Assembly: GCA_002452315.1 (NCBI GenBank) | Contig: DKFH01000026.1 | Location: 11,247-17,081, forward strand | DNA from: Anaerolineaceae bacterium UBA6801 | Lineage (GTDB): Bacteria; Chloroflexota; Anaerolineae; Anaerolineales; Anaerolineaceae | DNA: 5,835 nucleotides | Reading direction: 5' to 3' | Shown: positions 1 through 5,635 of the stretch, one piece after another | How positions within the stretch are numbered: position 1 is the stretch's first letter | Layout of the letters: each line of letters begins with the position of its first letter | Program-made: the position numbers and the translations under genes | Notes under the pieces: generated by a model | Seen by the model: the letters and a program-made list of their open reading frames with translations, nothing else | What the model was told of the DNA's origin: nothing | Database searches by the model: none

Positions 1-602
1 GCGCGGGGCATTCCCGGGTGCCTGTTTATGAAGATACGGTTGATAACGTCGTTGGGCTGCTGTATGCCAAAGATTTGTTGAGCGTGCAGCAGGATCAGGA
101 TTCGATCGCTGACCATCGCGATCTGCTGCGGTTGGCCTATTTTGTACCGGAATCGAAGAAGGTCGATGAGGTGCTGGCGGAGATGCAATCACGTAGCATG
201 CATATGGCCATCGTGGTCGATGAATACGGCGGGGTCGCTGGCGTGGTCACCCTGGAGGATATTGTTGAGGAGATCATCGGCGAAATCCGCGATGAATATG
301 ACGAAAGTGAAGAACTGCCCTATACTCAGGTGGATGAGGGTGAATATGTCTTCCAGGGACGGGTTGACCTGGATATATTCAACGAGGTGATGGGGACGGA
401 CATCGCCACAGACAACGCGGACACCATCGGTGGTTTTATTTACGGCGAGATCGGGGATGTGCCCTCGGGCGGTGAGGAATTGCACTTGGACGGCCTGACT
501 CTGGTTGTGGAGCAGGTAGTCGGGCGCAGGATCGTCAAGGTGCGCGCCAAACGCGTCGTGCCGGTAACCAATAGCAAGGATGATGAAGATGTTAACGGAT
601 GA
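1..602 (+). CDS. CBS-pair / CorC_HlyC domain membrane protein (hemolysin/CNNM family), C-terminal part
   Basis: This is the 3' end of a gene that enters from the left edge; the frame opens at base 3 and reads AGHSRVPVYEDTVDNVVGLL. The GTG at 18 is an internal valine codon inside the conserved HSR-(I/V)PVY-E segment, so it is not the start. About 199 residues are visible. The first ~90 are the end of a CBS pair, including the second-CBS signature MAIVVDEYGGVAGVVTLEDI and the following EEIIGEI-DEYD. The remainder is a CorC_HlyC domain, with the typical DTIGGFIYGEIGDVP segment and a basic end (VRAKRV). In this family an N-terminal DUF21 (CNNM) membrane domain precedes the CBS pair; it must lie outside the window. 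Members are inner-membrane proteins linked to Mg2+/Co2+ transport or efflux, and the name hemolysin is historical. The stop TGA lies inside the start of cdd, so the two genes are probably cotranscribed and translationally coupled. The family call is firm; the substrate is unknown. Confidence 0.93.
   Translation, partial: AGHSRVPVYEDTVDNVVGLLYAKDLLSVQQDQDSIADHRDLLRLAYFVPESKKVDEVLAEMQSRSMHMAIVVDEYGGVAGVVTLEDIVEEIIGEIRDEYDESEELPYTQVDEGEYVFQGRVDLDIFNEVMGTDIATDNADTIGGFIYGEIGDVPSGGEELHLDGLTLVVEQVVGRRIVKVRAKRVVPVTNSKDDEDVNG
576..580 (+). promoter_or_regulatory. Shine-Dalgarno site of cdd
   Basis: AAGGA lies 8 nt upstream of the ATG at 589, inside the last codons of the preceding gene. In-frame ATGs at 580 and 583 overlap or abut this motif and would have no ribosome binding site at a usable distance, so it selects 589 as the cdd start. 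Confidence 0.65.
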
Positions 603-1002
603 GATACGCCAATCACTAATTGAGCAGGCCCAGGATGCCTGGGAACGCGCCTATGCCCCCTACTCAGAATATGCTGTCGGCGCGGCACTTCTGACTGACT
701 CGGGCAAAATTTTCCAGGGTGTCAATATCGAAAACGCGGTTTACCCCCTGACGATCTGCGGCGAACGGGTAGCTGTATTTAAAGCGGTCTCCGAAGGAGA
801 AATGTCCTTTAAAGCCATTGCCGTTGTGACTAAAAATGGGGGCTCGCCCTGTGGATCTTGCCGGCAGGTGCTGGCAGAGTTTGGCCTGGATACGGTGGTG
901 TTGATTGCAGACACCCAGGGCAGCTTGCTGGATGAGCTGACCGTGGGGGAACTGCTGCCGCACAGCTTCAGCCAGGCCGACCTGGACGCGGCCAGGGACT
1001 GA
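589..1002 (+). CDS. cdd: cytidine deaminase
   Basis: Zinc-dependent hydrolytic deaminase that converts cytidine and deoxycytidine to uridine and deoxyuridine in cytoplasmic pyrimidine salvage. With the start at 589 the protein has 137 residues, the usual length of the small homotetrameric type. Visible motifs are YAPYSEYAVGAAL near residues 23-35, the nucleoside-binding VNIEN (N46, E48), CGERVAVFKAV with zinc ligand Cys57 and the proton-shuttle Glu59, and PCGSCRQVLAEF with zinc ligands Cys88 and Cys91. Three Cys ligands fit the tetrameric class. The residue between the first Cys and the Glu is Gly where Ala is usual; this is a mild variant and all catalytic residues are kept. The gene overlaps the upstream CBS-protein gene by 14 nt and is followed after 22 nt by a strong terminator. 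In-frame ATGs at 580 and 583 are alternative starts but fit the Shine-Dalgarno site less well. Confidence 0.96.
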   Translation: MLTDEIRQSLIEQAQDAWERAYAPYSEYAVGAALLTDSGKIFQGVNIENAVYPLTICGERVAVFKAVSEGEMSFKAIAVVTKNGGSPCGSCRQVLAEFGLDTVVLIADTQGSLLDELTVGELLPHSFSQADLDAARD

Positions 1003-1024
1003 TGCGCAGCGTTTGCACCCTCAC

Positions 1025-1060
1025 GCGCGTGCTGGTTCCCCGGCAGGCGCGCTTTTTTTT
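1025..1060 (+). terminator. Rho-independent terminator after cdd
   Basis: The 5' arm at 1025-1035 (GCGCGTGCTGG) pairs with the 3' arm at 1040-1052. This gives 11 base pairs with one G-U pair and a two-base GG bulge at 1046-1047, around a TTCC tetraloop. Eight T residues follow directly (1053-1060). It should end the transcript of the CBS-protein gene and cdd. The recO start codon is only 17 nt beyond the T-run, so the hairpin also sits in front of recO. Confidence 0.88.
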
Positions 1061-1077
1061 CAACCCCCAGGAAGACC

Positions 1078-1854
1078 ATGACGAACCGTGAGAGCCGTAC
1101 ATACCAGGCCCAGGCCATCGTTTTGGGGCATTTCGAATATGGCGAGGCCGACCGGATATTGAAGCTGTTTACGCTGGAGCGGGGCAAGCTTTCGGCCATC
1201 GCCAAGGGCGTACGCAAGATCAGCTCCCGCAAAGCCGGGCACCTCGAGCCCTTTACCCAGGTGCAGTTGTTCCTGGCCAAGGGGCGCGATCTGGATATCA
1301 TCACCCAGGCTGAAGCCATTGAGCCCCGCTCGGGCTTGCGGTCGGATTTGACCCGCATGGCCCTGGCTTCTTACGTGGTCGAGGTGCTGGATCGGTTTAC
1401 GTATGAAGAGGGGCCGAACCCGGGCCTGTACCGCTTGCTGTCCCAGACCCTCAACCGCCTGGAAGCGCATGAGTACATGGCCAACGCTGTGCGCTATTAC
1501 GAGTTTCGTTTGCTGGAGCTGCTGGGCTACCGCCCGGAATTGTTCACCTGTATCGATTGCGGAGAGCCTGTTCGGCCGCAAGACCAGTTCTTCTCACCCT
1601 TGGGCGGCGGTATTGCCTGCCCGGCATGTGGACGGATGCGCCCGGAAGCCTGGCCGATTGACATGGATGTTTTGCGCTATTTGCGCCACTTTCAACGCTC
1701 AGACTGGCAAGCCGTAGCTGGGATTGCGATCCCCGAGCAGATCAACCGCGGCATGGCTGCCTTAATCGAGGCCTATTTCACCTATTTATTGGAAAGCCAG
1801 TTAAATACGCCTGGATTTTTGCGCAAAATCCAGGGGTTAAACGGCGGGCAATAA
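1078..1854 (+). CDS. recO: DNA repair protein RecO
   Basis: RecO acts in the RecF(OR) recombination mediator pathway: it binds single-stranded DNA, anneals complementary strands and, with RecR, helps load RecA onto SSB-coated gaps. The 258 residues match the family's usual ~240-260. The N-terminal ~80 residues are the OB-fold, opening with the characteristic QAIVLGHFEYGEADRIL and continuing with LFTLERGKLSAIAKGVRK. A helical middle follows, then a four-Cys zinc finger CIDC...CPAC (Cys158, 161, 181, 184), with FFSPLGGGIACPACG typical of RecO, and a helical C-terminus (PGFLRKIQGL). The ATG at 1078 is preceded by AGGAAG at 1069-1074, and the N-terminus has normal family length. No clear promoter is seen between the cdd terminator and this start, so expression may rely on read-through or on a promoter inside cdd. 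In many Firmicutes era lies just before recO; here cdd does. Confidence 0.95.
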   Translation: MTNRESRTYQAQAIVLGHFEYGEADRILKLFTLERGKLSAIAKGVRKISSRKAGHLEPFTQVQLFLAKGRDLDIITQAEAIEPRSGLRSDLTRMALASYVVEVLDRFTYEEGPNPGLYRLLSQTLNRLEAHEYMANAVRYYEFRLLELLGYRPELFTCIDCGEPVRPQDQFFSPLGGGIACPACGRMRPEAWPIDMDVLRYLRHFQRSDWQAVAGIAIPEQINRGMAALIEAYFTYLLESQLNTPGFLRKIQGLNGGQ

Positions 1855-1878
1855 GCCAAGTGTGAAAATTCCCAGCAG

Positions 1879-2046
1879 TCCGTGTATGTAAACGCCAGCA
1901 CGCGCTTCACCGACGGCAGCCAGTTAGGGCTGGGGGCGGAGGTGGCCATCTCAACCCAGCGGCTGCATGCCCACGGCCCGATGACGCTGGAGGCCTTAAC
2001 GACCTATAAATAGGTCATCAGCGGGGACTATCATGTTAGGCGTTAG
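1879..2046 (+). pseudogene. proA (gamma-glutamyl phosphate reductase) C-terminal remnant with amber codon
   Basis: The frame from 1879 reads SVYVNASTRFTDGS, then LGLGAEVAISTQ, LHAHGPM and LEALTTYK. This is the highly conserved C-terminal end of ProA (glutamate-5-semialdehyde dehydrogenase, proline biosynthesis). A TAG at 2011-2013 replaces the Trp or Tyr that normally follows TTYK. The frame then continues VISGDYHVRR to a second TAG at 2044, matching the usual last ten residues of the family, so the first TAG is an internal nonsense codon. Only ~55 of an expected ~415-430 codons remain; everything upstream is replaced by recO, whose TAA at 1852 happens to be in the same frame. No start codon or ribosome binding site precedes it. 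It therefore cannot make ProA and looks like a deletion scar. Recognition rests on recalled family sequence, not on an alignment. Confidence 0.88.
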
Positions 2047-2114
2047 GATTAAGGGAACAGCGAATAGAGAATGGTTTCGAAGGTACTAGGTAGAAGGTAT
2101 TAGGTGTTGAGTCT
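2037..2114 (+). repeat. degenerate heptanucleotide repeat array, + orientation
   Basis: About eleven units with a 7-nt period resemble (T/A/C)AGG(T/G)AN. The clearest four run without a gap from 2080 to 2107 (AAGGTAC, then TAGGTAG, and so on). Weaker units at 2037-2078 are of an NAGGGAA/TAGGATT kind, and one extra base at 2079 shifts the register. The array starts inside the last codons of the proA remnant. No coding potential is seen. The function is unknown. Confidence 0.68.
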
Positions 2115-2168
2115 CACCAGAAAAACGCTCGCAGTACATAACTACCGTACCTATTAACTTCAGGTACA

Positions 2169-2219
2169 AACCCTAATACCTGATCCCTGATACCCATTAC
2201 CTGAAACACCATTCACCAA
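2169..2219 (-). repeat. degenerate heptanucleotide repeat array, opposite orientation
   Basis: Read on the minus strand, five contiguous 7-nt units occupy 2203 down to 2169, each of the kind CAGGTAT or CAGGGAT. Two weaker units (TTGGTGA, ATGGTGT) lie at 2219-2206. They share the AGGTA core with the array at 2037-2114 but point the other way. A perfect 10-nt inverted match joins 2095-2104 (AGGTATTAGG) and 2172-2181. The 54-nt spacer between the arrays holds further AGGTA cores on both strands (2162-2166 on +, 2148-2152 on -). Confidence 0.68.
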
Positions 2220-2235
2220 CTCACAAATAGCCTGA

Positions 2236-2244
2236 TGGTATAAT
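2236..2244 (+). promoter_or_regulatory. extended -10 promoter of glyQS
   Basis: TGG followed by a perfect TATAAT (2239-2244) forms an extended -10 element. There is no good -35 hexamer at a 16-18 nt spacing, which is common for extended -10 promoters. Transcription would start near 2250-2252 and give a leader of about 67 nt. The leader shows no T-box (no AGGGTGG-type antiterminator element) and no glycine riboswitch. Confidence 0.72.
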
Positions 2245-2302
2245 GATGAGGTTAATTTTTATATGAATGCTTATCCAATGAATACGCATGGATCGACCCT
2301 GT

Positions 2303-2306
2303 GGAG
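2303..2306 (+). promoter_or_regulatory. probable Shine-Dalgarno site of glyQS
   Basis: GGAG lies 11 nt before the ATG at 2318; the spacing is slightly long. The earlier in-frame ATG at 2288 has no purine-rich site upstream, so this motif together with family length favours 2318. Confidence 0.5.
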
Positions 2307-2317
2307 CAAGACAGCTT

Positions 2318-5314
2318 ATGAATGAATCAGTTCATTTCCAATCCATTATTATGAAACTCCAGGAATTCTGGGCGCAGCGCGGCTGCCTGATCTGGCAGCC
2401 CTACTACACCCAGGTGGGGGCCGGGACGATGAACCCCGCTACCTTCCTGCGGGTTTTAGGCCCGGAGCCCTGGAATGTAGCTTATGTAGAGCCATCCATC
2501 CGCCCGGACGACGGACGCTACGGCGATAACCCCAACCGGCTGCAGCAGTTTTACCAGTTCCAGGTGATCCTCAAGCCCGACCCGGGCAACCCGCAGGAGA
2601 TCTACCTGGACTCCCTGCAGGCTGTGGGGATCGACCCTACAAAGCACGACATCCGCTTTGTGGAGGATAACTGGCAGCAGCCCGCCATTGGCGCCTGGGG
2701 TTTGGGCTGGGAGGTGTGGCTGGATGGCGTTGAGATCACCCAATTCACTTATTTTCAACAGTGCGGCGGGCTGGACCTCGATCCGGTCTCGGTGGAGATC
2801 ACCTATGGGCTGGACCGCATCGCCATGACGCTGCAGGGCGTACGCCATTTCAAGGATATCCAGTGGAATGCCGAGCGCACCTCCGGTGACGTCAACTTGA
2901 TGGGCGAACGTGAACACAGCGCCTATTATTTCGAGGTCGCTGATGTGGACAGCATGCGGAAAATGTACGATTTGTTCGAGAGCGAAGCAGAACGGGCGAT
3001 TGAAGCGGGTTTGGTGTTGCCAGCCCATGATTATGTGCTCAAGACCTCCCACACGTTTAACATCCTCGACACACGCGGCGCGGTGGGCGTGACAGAACGC
3101 CAGGCGCTGTTTGGCCGCACCCGTGATCTGGCACGCCGGGTGGCAGAAGCTTATTTGGCACAGCGCCAGGCGGCAAATTTTCCCTGGCTGGTGGAATCAA
3201 CCGCTGAGACCGTGCCCGGGGTGGACGTAAGCGAAAGCGAGCTGCCCACCGGGGCGGTGCCGTTCCTGCTTGAGGTCGGTACCGAGGAACTGCCGGCCGC
3301 GGACCTGACCAGTGCCATCGCACAGCTTAAGGCGAGCGTTCCGGCCATGCTGGATGACCTGCGCCTGGCCCATGGCGAGGTGCACGTGATGGGCACGCCG
3401 CGGCGGCTGGTTGTCCTGGTTGAGAATTTAGCTGCCCGCCAGCCCGATCAGGACCTGGTCATCAAGGGGCCGCCTGCTGAACGGGCTTTTGATGCCGATG
3501 GCAAACCCACCCGGGTTGCGGAAGGCTTTGCCCGCAGCAAGGGGGTCGAGGCAGAGCAGCTGCAGGTGGCAGAGATCAACGGTGGACAGTATGTTGTGGC
3601 CCATATCAGCGAATCCGGCGAACCTGCCCACAAGGTGTTGTCACAGGCCCTGGCAGACCTGATCGCCGGGATTAGCTTTACAAAATCGATGCGCTGGAAC
3701 GAAAGCGGCGTGGCGTTCTCACGCCCGATCCGCTGGCTGCTGGCGTTGCATGGTTCTGCGGTGGTGCCCTTCAGCTATGCCGGCTATACCAGCGGCAGGA
3801 CCACCCGCGGGCTGCGGTTTGCAGCGCAAGCGCAATTTTCGGTTGAATCGCCCCAGGATTACTTTGAAAAAATGGATGCCCAGGGGATCCTCCTTGATCC
3901 GCAGGAGCGGCAGGATCAAATCCGCCAGCAGGCACAAACGCTGGCAGAAGCAGTTGGCGGGCGGGTCCAGGCAGACCCCGAGCTGCTCCTCGAGGTGACC
4001 CAGATGGTGGAAAAGCCGCGCGCCTTGCGGGGCGAATTTGATCCTGCTTTTTTGGAGATATTGCCGCCGGAGGTGTTGACCTCGGTGATGAAGAAACACC
4101 AGCGTTACCTGGTGGTGGAAGATGCGGTTGGGAACCTGATGCCGTATTTTATCGCCGTCAGCAATGACGTGGAAGACCACCTTGATATTGTCGCCGATGG
4201 CAATCAGCAGGTGATCCTGGCTCGTTTTGAGGATGCCAAATTCTTCATTCAAAAGGACCTCGAACAGCCGCTGGAATCCTTCCTGGCGAAGTTGAAAACC
4301 CTCACCTTCCAGGTGAAACTGGGCTCGTTTTTCGATAAGACCCACCGCCTGACCGCTTTAGCCCATGACCTGGGCGAGGCGCTGGATTTGACCCCATCCG
4401 AGATGGAAATCACCCAGCGGGGGGCCTTGCTGGCCAAAGCTGACCTGGCGACCAATATGGTGGTCGAGATGACCTCGCTGCAGGGCGTGATGGGGCGCTA
4501 TTATGCACTGCACAGCGGTGAGGACCCAGCCGTGGCCGAGGCGATCTTTGAACATTACCTGCCCCGCTTTGCAGATGATACGCATCCCACAACGAAACCC
4601 GGCCTGGTGGTTGGTTTGGCCGATCGGCTGGACACATTGATGGGCTTGTTTGCGGTGGGGCTGCCACCCTCAGGCACCAAGGACCCCTTCGCCCAGCGAC
4701 GGGCTGCCCTGGGCATCTGCCAGAATTTGATCGCCTGGCAAATACCTTTCGACCTGCGCTGGGGTTTGGCGCAGGCGGCACAAGGGTTGCCGGTGGAAGT
4801 TGCACAAGATGACCTGGGCGCCTGCCTGGATTTCATCCAGCGCCGGTTGCGGGTGATGCTGCTGGAGATGGGCCATCCCTATGACGTGGTGGACGCCGTC
4901 CTGGCGGAAAAAGGCATCGACCCCTATGCCACCCTGCTGGGTGTGGAAGCGCTTGAGGCCTGGGTGGCGCGTGAAGATTGGGGCACGATCCTGCCGGCCT
5001 TCAGCCGCTGCGTGCGTATCATCCGGGATCTCGACCAGGTTTATACCATCGATCCGGATTGCTTTGAATCTGAATTTGAGCAGGCGCTGTACGCTGCCAT
5101 CATCCAGGCAGAGGATGAGATAGGCGGCTCGAAATCCGTGGACGACTTCCTGGGAGCCGTGGCGCAATTGGTGCCCGTCATCAACCGCTTCTTTGATGAG
5201 GTGCTGGTGATGGCTGAAGATCAGGCAGTCCGCCAAAACCGTTTGGCCTTGATGCAGCGCATCGCCGGCCTTTCGGATGGTGTGGCGGATTTGAGTTTCC
5301 TGGAAGGCTTCTAA
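2318..5314 (+). CDS. glyQS: glycyl-tRNA synthetase, fused alpha and beta subunits
   Basis: This enzyme charges tRNA-Gly with glycine using ATP. It is the bacterial (alpha-beta)2 type of class II synthetase, here in one chain of 998 residues. Residues ~1-290 are the alpha (GlyQ) catalytic part: VGAGTMNPATFLR, RPDDGRYGDNPNRLQ, FVEDNWQQPAIGAWGLGWEV, the class II motif 3 YGLDRIAM (163-170) and the closing SHTFNILDTRGAVGVTERQ. A linker of ~20 residues rich in Ser, Glu and Pro joins it to the beta (GlyS) part, which starts at FLLEVGTEELP (316). In the beta part are KSMRW (456-460), ARFEDAKFF (635-643), LAKADLATNMV (705-715), LADRLDTL (767-774), KDPFAQRRAALG (788-799) and a DALR-like anticodon-binding end with FFDEVLVMAED-VRQNRLALM (958-980). 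No gap or frameshift is seen, and the length equals the sum of the separate subunits. The start at 2318 fits the GlyQ N-terminus; 2288 would add ten unrelated residues. It stands alone with its own promoter. Confidence 0.97.
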   Translation: MNESVHFQSIIMKLQEFWAQRGCLIWQPYYTQVGAGTMNPATFLRVLGPEPWNVAYVEPSIRPDDGRYGDNPNRLQQFYQFQVILKPDPGNPQEIYLDSLQAVGIDPTKHDIRFVEDNWQQPAIGAWGLGWEVWLDGVEITQFTYFQQCGGLDLDPVSVEITYGLDRIAMTLQGVRHFKDIQWNAERTSGDVNLMGEREHSAYYFEVADVDSMRKMYDLFESEAERAIEAGLVLPAHDYVLKTSHTFNILDTRGAVGVTERQALFGRTRDLARRVAEAYLAQRQAANFPWLVESTAETVPGVDVSESELPTGAVPFLLEVGTEELPAADLTSAIAQLKASVPAMLDDLRLAHGEVHVMGTPRRLVVLVENLAARQPDQDLVIKGPPAERAFDADGKPTRVAEGFARSKGVEAEQLQVAEINGGQYVVAHISESGEPAHKVLSQALADLIAGISFTKSMRWNESGVAFSRPIRWLLALHGSAVVPFSYAGYTSGRTTRGLRFAAQAQFSVESPQDYFEKMDAQGILLDPQERQDQIRQQAQTLAEAVGGRVQADPELLLEVTQMVEKPRALRGEFDPAFLEILPPEVLTSVMKKHQRYLVVEDAVGNLMPYFIAVSNDVEDHLDIVADGNQQVILARFEDAKFFIQKDLEQPLESFLAKLKTLTFQVKLGSFFDKTHRLTALAHDLGEALDLTPSEMEITQRGALLAKADLATNMVVEMTSLQGVMGRYYALHSGEDPAVAEAIFEHYLPRFADDTHPTTKPGLVVGLADRLDTLMGLFAVGLPPSGTKDPFAQRRAALGICQNLIAWQIPFDLRWGLAQAAQGLPVEVAQDDLGACLDFIQRRLRVMLLEMGHPYDVVDAVLAEKGIDPYATLLGVEALEAWVAREDWGTILPAFSRCVRIIRDLDQVYTIDPDCFESEFEQALYAAIIQAEDEIGGSKSVDDFLGAVAQLVPVINRFFDEVLVMAEDQAVRQNRLALMQRIAGLSDGVADLSFLEGF

Positions 5315-5352
5315 AGGCAGCCAGGTTTTGACTCCCCGAGAGACAAAAAAAT

Positions 5353-5379
5353 ATTGGGCACGGCGAGCCGTGCCCCAAT
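5353..5379 (-). terminator. intrinsic terminator oriented leftwards
   Basis: GGGCACGG (5356-5363) pairs perfectly with CCGTGCCC (5368-5375) around the loop CGAG. Three further A-T pairs (5353-5355 with 5377-5379) form past a bulged C. The run of seven A at 5345-5351 becomes a U-tract directly after the hairpin on the minus strand. On the plus strand only AATTGAATAAATG follows, which is a poor U-tract. The structure therefore suits minus-strand transcripts coming from the right, and only weakly glyQS. It lies about 20 nt past the stop of the minus-strand remnant at 5400-5528. Confidence 0.75.
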
Positions 5380-5399
5380 TGAATAAATGACCAACGGTT

Positions 5400-5528
5400 T
5401 CATAAGATGGTTGCCAGGAACTGGCGCGTGATGTGGGCGATATCTTCGGTGGTTTTGATGCCCGGCCAATCATCCCATCCTGAGGCAATTGACCCTTCCT
5501 TTCGAGGGATGAAAAGATTGTGGGTAGC
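5400..5528 (-). pseudogene. C-terminal remnant of an unidentified minus-strand gene
   Basis: On the minus strand, 42 sense codons run from just after a TAG (5531-5529) to a TGA (5402-5400). They begin ATHNLFIPRKEGSIAS, then GWDDWPGIKTTEDI, and end AHITRQFLATIL. The composition, with a Gly/Asp/Trp/Pro turn followed by an amphipathic helix, looks like the end of a globular enzyme domain. There is no ATG, GTG or TTG in the frame and no ribosome binding site. The DNA upstream of it (5532-5635) is AT-rich and non-coding. A leftward terminator follows the stop closely, as expected for a real gene end. I infer a gene that lost all but its 3' end. I do not recognise the family, and a chance open frame of this length cannot be excluded. 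Confidence 0.55.
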
Positions 5529-5605
5529 CTAATTTCACAATAATTTAAAGATTTAGGGATTAAGCAGCGGGTGAAGTCACCGTACAAGAATTTGGCATGA
5601 CGTTG

Positions 5606-5611
5606 TATAAT
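5606..5611 (+). promoter_or_regulatory. -10 box of the MBL-fold gene
   Basis: A perfect TATAAT stands 24 nt before the start codon; the best -35 at 17-nt spacing (TACAAG, 5583-5588) is poor. An alternative pair is TTGGCA (5592-5597) with TATATT (5616-5621) at 18-nt spacing, which would leave a very short leader. A Shine-Dalgarno site GGAGG follows at 5627-5631. Confidence 0.55.
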
Positions 5612-5635
5612 TCTATATATTAGACTGGAGGTTTT

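Noticed and set aside
741..1581. Long minus-strand open frames over cdd and recO
   Set aside because: Both overlap firmly identified genes on the plus strand, cross the cdd terminator and show no recognisable motifs; they are typical shadows in GC-rich DNA.
2080..2203. CRISPR array or integron attachment site
   Set aside because: The units are only 7 nt, contiguous and degenerate, without unique spacers; no cas or integrase gene is present.
2245..2317. T-box or glycine riboswitch in the glyQS leader
   Set aside because: The leader is only about 67 nt and has no specifier stem, no AGGGTGG-type T-box sequence, no terminator hairpin and no glycine aptamer core.
2288..2317. Upstream ATG of glyQS at 2288
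   Set aside because: The ten extra residues do not resemble the GlyQ N-terminus and there is no Shine-Dalgarno site; 2318 fits better.
5315..5400. Hairpin at 5356-5375 as a normal rightward terminator of glyQS
   Set aside because: On the plus strand it lacks a U-tract after the stem; the seven-base A-run lies on the upstream side, so it fits the minus strand. Weak termination of glyQS here remains possible.
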